Assembly: GCA_021200345.1 (NCBI GenBank)
Contig: JAJQGR010000053.1
Coordinates: 1 to 8,514, forward strand
DNA from: Lachnospiraceae bacterium
Lineage (GTDB): Bacteria; Bacillota; Clostridia; Lachnospirales; Lachnospiraceae
Direction of reading: 5' to 3'
Length of the DNA stretch: 8,514 bases
In this document: piece by piece, positions 1 through 6,691 of the stretch
Layout of the letters: every line of letters begins with the position of its first letter
Numbering within the stretch: position 1 is the first letter of the stretch
Notes under the pieces: generated by a model
What the model was told of the DNA's origin: nothing
What the model saw: the letters and a program-made list of their open reading frames with translations, nothing else
The model's database searches: none
Translations under genes and position numbers: made by a program

Positions 1-51
1 CGACCTCACGGCCCCCAGCCGTGCGCTCTAGCCAAGCTGAGCCATACCCCG
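1..51 (-). tRNA. tRNA-Pro (anticodon GGG), 5' two thirds only, cut by the window edge
   Basis: Read on the minus strand from 51, the first 51 nt of a tRNA are present. The order is a 7-nt 5' acceptor strand CGGGGTA, TG at positions 8-9, a D stem GCTC/GAGC around a 10-nt D loop containing the conserved GG, one G, and an anticodon stem CACGG/CCGTG with five perfect pairs. The 7-nt loop is CTGGGGG, followed by variable region AGGTC and the first T-stem base. T33 is present and the anticodon is GGG, which decodes CCC proline codons. C at position 1 and G at 37 are typical of bacterial tRNA-Pro. The T arm, the 3' acceptor strand and any CCA lie outside the window, so the acceptor pairing could not be verified. 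It is co-directional with the beta-galactosidase gene, 85 bases downstream of its stop. Confidence 0.9.
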
Positions 52-62
52 ATGCAAGGGAT

Positions 63-71
63 ACTATAACA
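63..71 (-). promoter_or_regulatory. Extended -10 promoter for tRNA-Pro
   Basis: On the minus strand the sequence TGTTATAGT fits the extended -10 pattern TGnTATAAT with one mismatch. It ends 11 bases before the mature tRNA 5' end, so transcription would start only a few bases upstream of the tRNA, as is usual. No good -35 hexamer sits 16-18 bases upstream (GTGCAT is the nearest). However, A- and T-runs at 75-86, and AT-rich sequence beyond, could act as an UP-like element. Inference from motif and position only. Confidence 0.55.
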
Positions 72-136
72 CACTTTTTAAAAAAATGCACTATCTTTTT
101 TTCAAAAAGTAAAATTTTTTGTTCCCCGCTTTTTGT

Positions 137-1885
137 TTATCCCAGCTCTGGTTCCTCCGCCAGCGCAATGGAAACCCCCGCTTTTCCTTCCGTCTCAAAA
201 AGAATAATCTGGTTCTCCCCTTGTCTTAACAGCGGCGCGGGAATATAAAGTCTTTTCTGGGGGCCAATCTCCCAGAACCGCCCCAGGTGGAAGCCGTTGA
301 GAAAAGCGCAGCCCTTGCCCCAGCCTGTGAAATCCAGGAAAGTGTCCCCGGGCTCCTCCACACGAAAAGTAAATTCATAAAAGGCCGGATTGCCCTCCGT
401 ATATCCCCTGGTAAAATCCAGCTGTTCCAGGTTGTCCAGGGGCAGACAGTAATGGGCCCAGCCGCTGTGCATGTGGAAATTTACCTGCACCCCCTGCTCA
501 ATGCCCTTGCGCTGCTTCTCCAGGTAAGGACCATAATTGACCCGGCCCATATTTTCCATCAGGATATCCAGGGAAGCGCCCTGTTTCATGGGAACGGAGA
601 TCTCATGCTCCTTTAACAGCTCTCTGTCATAGAGGGTCAGTGCCTTTTGCCGGTTCACAAAAACCAAAGCCCGGTCATTGGCTCCCCACAGGCGCAGGCT
701 CTTTAATTCCGGTTCCGTATCCAGCGCGGTATGATACAGGATATAGCCATAATTCTGATCCAGCTGCTCCATACTCTTTGTGTACGGACACTCGATCGGC
801 GTGCTGATATCTGGAAGTGCCTCAAACAGGCCGACCCTGCGCTTCACAGGAAGAGTGCCACAGCTTTTGCGCTCAATCCGGGTGGAAAAAGACACCTGCG
901 GAATGGCAGCATGCCTGCCGATGATCTGCTGAAAACGCAGATATTTCTCCGTGATCTGTCCGTCCTCCGACAGAGGTGCTCCGTAGTCGTAGGAGGTTAC
1001 ATCCGGAGTCAGCTGATCATAGTCATTGGAGCCGTTCATAAAGCCGAAATTGGTGCCGCCGTGGAACATGTAAAAGCTCAGATTCCCTTTGGAGAGCAGC
1101 TCCTCCAGCGTCTGCGCAGCCACCTCCAGGTCTCCTGTCTGATGGCTGCCGTTCCCCCAGTAGTCAAACCAGCCGTTCCAGAACTCCATGCACATCAGCG
1201 GGCCGCCATCTGTATCCTCTGACAGAGCCTGAAACCGCTCACCGGCGTGAGAGCCGAAATTCATCGTGGGATAAATATTCTCCACTCTGCTGCCGTTCAG
1301 ATACTCCTGCATGCCGCCGTCGGAGGAAACCAGAGGCACAACGATGCCGCCCTCCCTCATCAGATCCGCCAGCGCTTTCACATAGGCTCTGTCGTTGGAA
1401 TAAGAGCCGTACTCATTCTCCACCTGCATGAGAATCACCGGACCGCCTTCCGTGATCTGTAAGGGCTTTAAAACAGGAAGAAGCACCTCATAATATTCCC
1501 GTACATGTCTCAGAAACGGCTCATAGCTTACCCGCAGCCTCATGCCCTCCTCTTTGAGAAGCCAGGCCGGCAGTCCGCCAAACTCCCACTCCGCGCAGAT
1601 ATAAGGCGACGGCCGCAGTATCACATACAGCCCCAGCTCCTGCGCCAGCTTCACAAAAGCCGCCACATCCGCCATGCCTGAAAATTCAAACTGTCCCTTT
1701 TTCGGCTCATGTACATTCCAGGCCACATAGGTCTCCACCGTGTTGCAGCCCATGGCTTTCAGTTTCTCCAGCCGGTCTCTCCAGTACTGAGGCACCACCC
1801 GGAAATAATGAATCGCCCCGGAAATCACCTGAAAGGGCTCGCCGTTCAGGTAAAAATACTGATCTCCGATTTCAAACTTTCCCAT
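137..1885 (-). CDS. GH35 beta-galactosidase, cytoplasmic
   Basis: This 582-residue protein should hydrolyse terminal beta-linked galactose from oligosaccharides or glycosides. Residues 1-325 or so form the GH35 TIM barrel, starting with the characteristic GAIHYFR (23-29) and including RPSPYICAEWEFGG (91-104). By family alignment the acid/base is the second Glu of VENEYG (E158) and the nucleophile is the Glu of MEFWNGW (E234). GGTNFGF (276-282) and TSYDYGAPLSE (297-307) are further family signatures. The C-terminal 250 residues match the beta-sandwich domains of short bacterial GH35 enzymes, including GWGKG and the LNGFHLGRFW motif (529-538). There is no signal peptide or membrane segment, so it acts inside the cell on imported or endogenous substrate. 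Its ATG lies 18 bases after the stop of the ABC subunit and has a modest AGGGAAG ribosome binding site, so it is probably the last gene of that operon. The exact linkage specificity cannot be read from sequence. Confidence 0.95.
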   Translation of the reverse strand: MGKFEIGDQYFYLNGEPFQVISGAIHYFRVVPQYWRDRLEKLKAMGCNTVETYVAWNVHEPKKGQFEFSGMADVAAFVKLAQELGLYVILRPSPYICAEWEFGGLPAWLLKEEGMRLRVSYEPFLRHVREYYEVLLPVLKPLQITEGGPVILMQVENEYGSYSNDRAYVKALADLMREGGIVVPLVSSDGGMQEYLNGSRVENIYPTMNFGSHAGERFQALSEDTDGGPLMCMEFWNGWFDYWGNGSHQTGDLEVAAQTLEELLSKGNLSFYMFHGGTNFGFMNGSNDYDQLTPDVTSYDYGAPLSEDGQITEKYLRFQQIIGRHAAIPQVSFSTRIERKSCGTLPVKRRVGLFEALPDISTPIECPYTKSMEQLDQNYGYILYHTALDTEPELKSLRLWGANDRALVFVNRQKALTLYDRELLKEHEISVPMKQGASLDILMENMGRVNYGPYLEKQRKGIEQGVQVNFHMHSGWAHYCLPLDNLEQLDFTRGYTEGNPAFYEFTFRVEEPGDTFLDFTGWGKGCAFLNGFHLGRFWEIGPQKRLYIPAPLLRQGENQIILFETEGKAGVSIALAEEPELG

Positions 1886-1903
1886 GTTATTTTCTTCCCT
1901 GTA

Positions 1904-3688
1904 TTACTCAAACTGACTGGCGTACAGCTTATAATACAGCCCTTTCTTCTCCATCAGCTCCTCATGCGTTCCCTGTTCCATCACATCCCCATGATCCAGC
2001 ACCAGAATATCGTCCGCGTTCTGAATGGTAGACAGTCTGTGGGCGATGACAAAGCAGGTCTTCCCCTTCATCAGGTTGCGCATGGCTTTCTGCACCTCCC
2101 GCTCCGTGTTGGTATCCACGTTGCTGGTGGCCTCGTCCAGAATCAGCATACTGGTATCATACAGCATGGCCCTGGCAATGGTCAACAGCTGTTTTTGTCC
2201 CTTGCTGATATTCCCGCCGTCCTCGCTGATGACCGTCTTATATCCCCGGGGCAGGCTCATAATATAGTTATGGATCCTGGCCGCTTTCGCCGCCGCCACC
2301 ACTTCCTCCATGGTGGCGTTCTCCTTGCCGTAGGCGATATTGTCATAAATCGTTCCGCGGAATACCCAGGTATCCTGCAGCACCATGGCGTAGCTTCTGC
2401 GCAGGCTGTTGCGCTTTACCTGACGGATCTCATTGCCGTCCACGTAGATAGCGCCCTCGTCCACATCATAAAAGCGCATCAGCAGATTGATGATGGTGGT
2501 CTTGCCGGCGCCGGTGGCGCCCACAATGGCAATGGTCTGTCCCGCGCCCGCTTTCAGGCTCAGATCGTGAAGGATGGTCTTGCCCGGCAGATATCCGAAG
2601 GACACATGATCCGCCTCCACATCCCCGGCCACCTCTTTTTCCTTTAATTCAACCGCGCCGTAGATATCCTCAATCTCCTCCGGCTGATCCAACAGCTTAA
2701 AAACCCGCTCTGCCGCGGACAGCGCTGAGAATATTTCGTTCATAATATTGGCGATCTCATTGATGGGGCCGGAAAACTTGCGGGAATACAGCACAAAGCT
2801 GGATATACTTCCCAGATCCACAATGCCGAAGGCGTAATACAGCGCTCCCAGCAGTCCGATCAGGGACAATCCCAGGTTACTGATAAAGCCCACCGTAGGG
2901 CCGGTGGTCATGCCCAGGCCGTCGGCCTCACAGTAGGCGTCCGCCGCCCGGTGATTGACCTCACTGAACTGATCGCACACACCATCCTCATAAGCATAAG
3001 CCACAATGGTTTTCTGGCCGCTGAACATCTCCTCCACAAAACCGTTCATATCGCCGTAAGCCGCACTGCGTTTTGAATACAGGGGCCTGGTTCGTCTGGA
3101 CATCCGTCTGGTGTACCAGATGGACAGCGGAATGGTGATCAGCATACAGCAAACCAGCGGCGGGGAAATGTACACCATCATGACAAAGGATCCCACCACC
3201 GTCACGATGCTGGTCAATATCTGTACAATATCCGTGGACAGACTGGTGCTGACCACATCCACATCATAGCTGACCCGGCTGATAATGTCGCCGGCCTGAT
3301 TGCGGTCAAAATAATTGACGGGCAGCTTCATCAGCTTGCCAAAGACGTCGTCCCGCATCATCTTCGCCACCTGGCGGCTGACCCGCATCATCAGCAGGTT
3401 GACGATCAGACTTAAAATATTGCTGCCCACATAGACAATGAGCATCCATTTGGCGTAATACATGACAACGGAAAAGTCCACCTGTCCTTCTCCTGCCGCC
3501 GCCGCGGAGATGGCTTTTCCCGCAAAGTTTGGCCCCATCAGATTGCCGGCGTTGCTGATCATGGCGCAGACGCACAAAAAGGCCACCGCGTATTTGTAGC
3601 TTTTCATATAACTGAGAATCCGCAGAAGCGTTCCCTTAGCGTCCTTTGGTTTCTCCTTTTTTCCTCCCCGGTCTCCTCTTCCAGGCAT
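1904..3688 (-). CDS. ABC exporter half-transporter, catalytic (canonical Walker B) subunit with degenerate signature motif
   Basis: This is a 594-residue type-IV ABC exporter half-transporter (MsbA/LmrA/BmrCD-like). A very basic 20-residue cytoplasmic start precedes six likely membrane helices between about 31 and 305, then a nucleotide-binding domain (about 355-594). Visible motifs are A-loop Y366, Walker A GATGAGKTT (390-398), Q-loop Q438, Walker B LILDE with the catalytic E519, and switch His H550 in IAHRLST. The signature is NISKGQ (493-498) instead of LSGGQ. That corruption complements the defects of the upstream subunit, so the pair should make one heterodimer in which this subunit's Walker A/B and the partner's LSGGQ build the hydrolytically active site. 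The ATG is 12 bases after the partner's stop, with a purine-rich GGGGGAG ribosome binding site. The substrate is unknown; drugs, lipids, peptides or glycoconjugates are all possible in this family. Confidence 0.95.
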   Translation of the reverse strand: MPGRGDRGGKKEKPKDAKGTLLRILSYMKSYKYAVAFLCVCAMISNAGNLMGPNFAGKAISAAAAGEGQVDFSVVMYYAKWMLIVYVGSNILSLIVNLLMMRVSRQVAKMMRDDVFGKLMKLPVNYFDRNQAGDIISRVSYDVDVVSTSLSTDIVQILTSIVTVVGSFVMMVYISPPLVCCMLITIPLSIWYTRRMSRRTRPLYSKRSAAYGDMNGFVEEMFSGQKTIVAYAYEDGVCDQFSEVNHRAADAYCEADGLGMTTGPTVGFISNLGLSLIGLLGALYYAFGIVDLGSISSFVLYSRKFSGPINEIANIMNEIFSALSAAERVFKLLDQPEEIEDIYGAVELKEKEVAGDVEADHVSFGYLPGKTILHDLSLKAGAGQTIAIVGATGAGKTTIINLLMRFYDVDEGAIYVDGNEIRQVKRNSLRRSYAMVLQDTWVFRGTIYDNIAYGKENATMEEVVAAAKAARIHNYIMSLPRGYKTVISEDGGNISKGQKQLLTIARAMLYDTSMLILDEATSNVDTNTEREVQKAMRNLMKGKTCFVIAHRLSTIQNADDILVLDHGDVMEQGTHEELMEKKGLYYKLYASQFE

Positions 3689-3700
3689 ACTCTCTCCCCC

Positions 3701-5506
3701 TTATCCCGCAATCGCGCCCATCTGGACGGTGTAGATTTCTTTGTAAACCGGGCAGCTCTTCATCAGCTCCTCATGAGTTCCGTATCCGATACAACGTCCG
3801 GAATCCATCACCATAATATGATCCATGCTCATAATGGAACTGACCCGCTGCGCCACCATAATCGTAGTAGAGTTACTGTGTTTTTCAAAAATTGCCTTTC
3901 GCAGCGCCGCATCCGTCTTATAATCCAAAGCGCTGGAGGAATCGTCCAGGATCAGGATATCCGGATTGGCGGCTAAGGACCTGGAGATCAGCACTCTCTG
4001 CTTCTGCCCGCCGGAAAGATTGGCACCCTTGATGGCCGCCATGTGATCCAGCCCGTCCTCCAGGCTGTCGATAAACTCCGCCGCCATGGCGTCCACTGTG
4101 GCCTGGTGAATCTCCTCGTCGCTGACATTTCTGCCAAAGGAAATATTATTGCGCAGTGTATCCTGGAAAATCTGGTCATTCTGGAACACTACACCAAATT
4201 TGGAGCGCAGCTCATCCATCTCATAGGTGCGCACATCCCTGCCGTCAATATAGACGCCGCCGTCCTCCACATCATAAAAGCGCATCAGCAGATTGACAAT
4301 AGTAGTCTTGCCGCAGCCGGTAGGACCGATGATTCCCAGAGATTCTCCTTTTTGGATCTGAAAATCAATGTCATACAGGCACTGCTCCTGCTCACCGCCC
4401 AAAAAGCCGTCTCCCTCATCCGGCAGGGCATCCGCATCCCCCGCTCTCTTTCCTTCCACACTAAGCATATTGTGAGGATATTTGAAATTCACATGTTGAA
4501 ATACCACATAGGCTTCATGGGCCCTGGGCACATCCGTTTCCTCCACGGAAAGCACCTTCTGATCCACCTCGCTTTGCAGCACCAGATCAATACGATCCGC
4601 GGAAGCGCTGGCCTTGCTGATCATCATGAAAATACGGTTGATGGCCATAATGCTCTGCAAAATCAGATTAAAGTAAGTAAGAAACGCCAGAATCACGCCG
4701 GGCTTCATCACGCCGTTATTCACACGGACGGCGCCCACATAAACCACCAGGGTAAGCCCGGTATTCAGGCACAGCTGCATAAAAGGTCCCGGAATGGCCA
4801 TCACCGTGCTGGCCTTGATATCGCTGGCCATCATCTTCTCATTGGATTTATGAAAGCGGTCGCTCTCATAGTCCATCCGGCACAGTGCCTTCACCACCCG
4901 GATGCCTGTGATATTTTCCCGCATAATACGCACCACATCATCCAGCCTCTCCTGTACCTTGTGATACAGAGGAATGCCCCGGCTGGAGACCGTCAGCACC
5001 ACCACCGCCAGAAGCGGCAGCATGACGCACAGTATACCGCTGAGCACCGGATCCATGGTCATGGTCACAATGATGCCGCCCACCAGCATAATGGGAGCCC
5101 TGACGCAGAGGGTCTGAAAGCTCTGGGCAAAGGACTGCACATTATAGCTGTCAGAGGTCATGCGGCTGGTCAGACTGGGCAGCCCAAAAGCGTCAAACTG
5201 AGCGCCGCTTAAGTGCATGGTCTTATTGAAAAGATCCCGGCGCACATCGTAGGACACATTGTGGGCGTTTTTGACCGCGCAGCGGTTGGCGTTGATATTA
5301 AACTGCCAGCACAGAAACGCCACAAAAATCATGATGCAGCCCCAGAGTACAATTTTCATGGTATCTCCCATGGGCACCACCTCATCGATCAGATACTCCA
5401 GCACGTAGGGAATCATCAGCTCCGCCACAGTCCCTATCAGCTTCAGCATCATTCCAAACATGATAGGCTTTATGTATTTTCCCATATAACGAAAAATCAG
5501 TTTCAT
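3701..5506 (-). CDS. ABC exporter half-transporter, non-catalytic (degenerate Walker B) subunit
   Basis: This is a 601-residue ABC exporter half-transporter with six likely membrane helices between about 13 and 290 and a C-terminal nucleotide-binding domain. Motifs are A-loop Y343, Walker A GPTGCGKTT (394-402), Q-loop Q442 and an intact signature LSGGQKQR (497-504). Walker B is ILILDD, with D522 replacing the catalytic Glu, and the switch His is replaced by Q553 (VAQRVSS). These are the hallmarks of the degenerate-site subunit of heterodimeric exporters such as TM287/288, BmrCD and LmrCD. An insertion of roughly 30 residues, acidic and Gly-rich (about 345-374), separates the A-loop from the strand leading to Walker A. 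The ATG follows the WYL regulator's stop by 10 bases; that TGA abuts the GGAGG ribosome binding site, so the two genes are almost certainly co-transcribed. Confidence 0.95.
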   Translation of the reverse strand: MKLIFRYMGKYIKPIMFGMMLKLIGTVAELMIPYVLEYLIDEVVPMGDTMKIVLWGCIMIFVAFLCWQFNINANRCAVKNAHNVSYDVRRDLFNKTMHLSGAQFDAFGLPSLTSRMTSDSYNVQSFAQSFQTLCVRAPIMLVGGIIVTMTMDPVLSGILCVMLPLLAVVVLTVSSRGIPLYHKVQERLDDVVRIMRENITGIRVVKALCRMDYESDRFHKSNEKMMASDIKASTVMAIPGPFMQLCLNTGLTLVVYVGAVRVNNGVMKPGVILAFLTYFNLILQSIMAINRIFMMISKASASADRIDLVLQSEVDQKVLSVEETDVPRAHEAYVVFQHVNFKYPHNMLSVEGKRAGDADALPDEGDGFLGGEQEQCLYDIDFQIQKGESLGIIGPTGCGKTTIVNLLMRFYDVEDGGVYIDGRDVRTYEMDELRSKFGVVFQNDQIFQDTLRNNISFGRNVSDEEIHQATVDAMAAEFIDSLEDGLDHMAAIKGANLSGGQKQRVLISRSLAANPDILILDDSSSALDYKTDAALRKAIFEKHSNSTTIMVAQRVSSIMSMDHIMVMDSGRCIGYGTHEELMKSCPVYKEIYTVQMGAIAG

Positions 5507-5516
5507 ATTTTCCTCC

Positions 5517-6509
5517 TCACTCCTGATATCTGTAAAAAAGCTTTTCCGCTTCCTCTCTCATCTGCCCCACCACCGCCGGCGGCCCTACGATTTTCACATC
5601 CTCCCCCAGCGCCATGACCCAGCCAAAGAACTGACCGCTCAGGGCCACATGAACCCGGGCGTGAAAATGCTCCTGATCCGCCGGCAGCATCACCACATCC
5701 CGGCCGAACTGATCTACCATCACCCCCGCCAGATGATTATGGCAGTACAGAGTCACCGGCTCCTCTCTGCCGTTGAACATGCCGAAACGCTTCCTGGTAT
5801 AAAGCGCCGGGTCCATTTTTTCATAAAGCTCCCGGCCCTCCCGCGGCAGCTGTGTCAATTCCACGTTCAGCATCTTATCCACCCGATAGTAGCGTAAATC
5901 CCCGGCTTGCCCATCGTAGGCCACCAGGTAATAATTTTCATCATCCCAGGACAGAGCCCAGGGGCTGACCTGATAAACTCCGCCGTTTCTGCGCAGTTCT
6001 TTTTCTTTTTGGATATTCCAGTTGAAATATTGAAATGTGATCTGAACGCCGCTGCTGATCGCCTGATGAATGATGTCCACCGCATAATAGATTGACTCGT
6101 TCTCTGTCTTGATCCTCTGCGACACATAGACCTGATGCTGAAGCTGCCCCGCCTCATAATGACTGCACAGCGTCTCCAGCTTTTTGATAAGCTGACTGCT
6201 CTTTTTTGCCGTTAAAAATTTGGCGGACTGCACCAGATCCACCAGAATCTTCAATTCCGCCAATTCAAACTCTCTTGAGCCGAGATAATACTCATACGTC
6301 CGACCGGAACGCTGTCCAATAATGTCCATGCCGTAAGCGCGCAAAAGCTCAATGTCTTCATAAATACTCTTGCGCTCCGCCTCAATATCGCAGGCGCGCA
6401 GCCTTGAGAGAATCTCAGGCATGGTCAATCTGTGCTGCTCATCCGTGTACTCCAAAAAAATCCGCATTAAATATACGAGCTTTAGCTTCTGACTTGTACT
6501 TTTTGCCAT
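5517..6509 (-). CDS. WYL-domain transcriptional regulator (HTH plus WYL)
   Basis: A 330-residue regulator of the YafY/PafC-like class. Residues about 8-75 form a winged helix-turn-helix: LTMPEILSRL, then the recognition region ERKSIYEDIELLRAYG, typical of DeoR-like HTH_11 domains. Residues about 140-215 are the WYL domain, with SPWALSWDDENYYLVAYD (182-199) and LRYYRVDKM (205-213). The namesake Trp of the WYL triad is Tyr here (YYL, 193-195). Residues about 250-328 match the C-terminal WCX-type extension. WYL domains bind ligands or nucleic acid and can make the protein an activator or repressor. As first gene of the ABC/GH35 operon it probably controls its own operon, in response to an effector that cannot be identified. 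The ATG at 6509 is preceded by GGGGGAG four bases upstream, and the N-terminal sequence begins at the expected family position. Confidence 0.92.
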   Translation of the reverse strand: MAKSTSQKLKLVYLMRIFLEYTDEQHRLTMPEILSRLRACDIEAERKSIYEDIELLRAYGMDIIGQRSGRTYEYYLGSREFELAELKILVDLVQSAKFLTAKKSSQLIKKLETLCSHYEAGQLQHQVYVSQRIKTENESIYYAVDIIHQAISSGVQITFQYFNWNIQKEKELRRNGGVYQVSPWALSWDDENYYLVAYDGQAGDLRYYRVDKMLNVELTQLPREGRELYEKMDPALYTRKRFGMFNGREEPVTLYCHNHLAGVMVDQFGRDVVMLPADQEHFHARVHVALSGQFFGWVMALGEDVKIVGPPAVVGQMREEAEKLFYRYQE

Positions 6510-6531
6510 AATACTCCCCCGGTATATGGTC

Positions 6532-6550
6532 AGACCTCTTCTCCCGGTCT
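6532..6550 (-). promoter_or_regulatory. Small inverted repeat in the leader of the WYL/ABC/GH35 operon
   Basis: In the untranslated leader the minus strand contains AGACC and GGTCT separated by 9 bases, able to form a 5-bp hairpin. The downstream arm overlaps a second short dyad, GGTC-A-GACC (6528-6536). They lie between the predicted start site and the WYL gene's ribosome binding site, so they could be a regulator-binding site or an mRNA structure affecting translation. The arms are short and could be chance. Confidence 0.25.
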
Positions 6551-6578
6551 TTTTCTCTCTTTGATATCCACGCTAATA

Positions 6579-6607
6579 AATTTAACACTAATTTCAGCAT
6601 CCGTCAA
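6579..6607 (-). promoter_or_regulatory. Promoter of the WYL/ABC/GH35 operon
   Basis: The minus strand carries TTGACG (6602-6607), a spacer of exactly 17 bases, and TAAATT (6579-6584). TG lies one base upstream of the -10, giving an extended -10. The -35 matches consensus in five of six positions and the -10 in four of six. Transcription would begin near 6572, leaving a leader of about 60 bases before the WYL start codon. The -10 sits inside the 8-bp palindrome TAAATTTA. This is the only good sigma-A-type candidate in the gap between the EIIB terminator and the WYL gene. Confidence 0.65.
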
Positions 6608-6646
6608 CAGAAAATATCAAGGTACCTAAACATTTTCAATTCATGC

Positions 6647-6679
6647 AAAAAAAGACTCCGGAGTTCTCTCCGAAGCCTT
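6647..6679 (-). terminator. Rho-independent terminator of the EIIB-domain gene
   Basis: On the minus strand, 12 bases after the stop codon, GGCTTCGGAG and CTCCGGAGTC form a 10-bp stem (two G-U wobbles) around the tetraloop AGAA. Two flanking A-U pairs extend it, and a run of seven T follows (6647-6653). This is a textbook intrinsic terminator. It closes the EIIB transcription unit before the WYL operon promoter, which supports treating the two as separate units. Confidence 0.93.
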
Positions 6680-6691
6680 TCTTTCCCTCTC

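Noticed and set aside
91..136. Possible terminator hairpin after the GH35 stop (CAAAAA/TTTTTG)
   Set aside because: The stem is nearly all A-T and short, with no distinct T tract placed after it. It is not distinguishable from AT-rich promoter sequence.
1709..2647. A 312-codon plus-strand open frame spanning the GH35/ABC junction
   Set aside because: It is antisense to two clear genes and has the same His/Gln/Leu-rich shadow composition. It crosses an operon junction without relation to it.
3729..3749. A 21-base near-repeat (20 of 21 identical) shared with 7903-7923, encoding VYKEIYT in both an ABC subunit and the MarR protein
   Set aside because: VYKEIY is a common C-terminal ending of ABC exporters. 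The similarity does not extend on either side, and both copies are in frame inside normal family positions. Convergence or chance is the simplest explanation.
4043..5212. A 389-codon plus-strand open frame
   Set aside because: It lies entirely antisense to the ABC subunit with intact motifs. The predicted product is low-complexity, His- and Ile-rich, matches no family, and has no convincing ribosome binding site. It is a codon-usage shadow.
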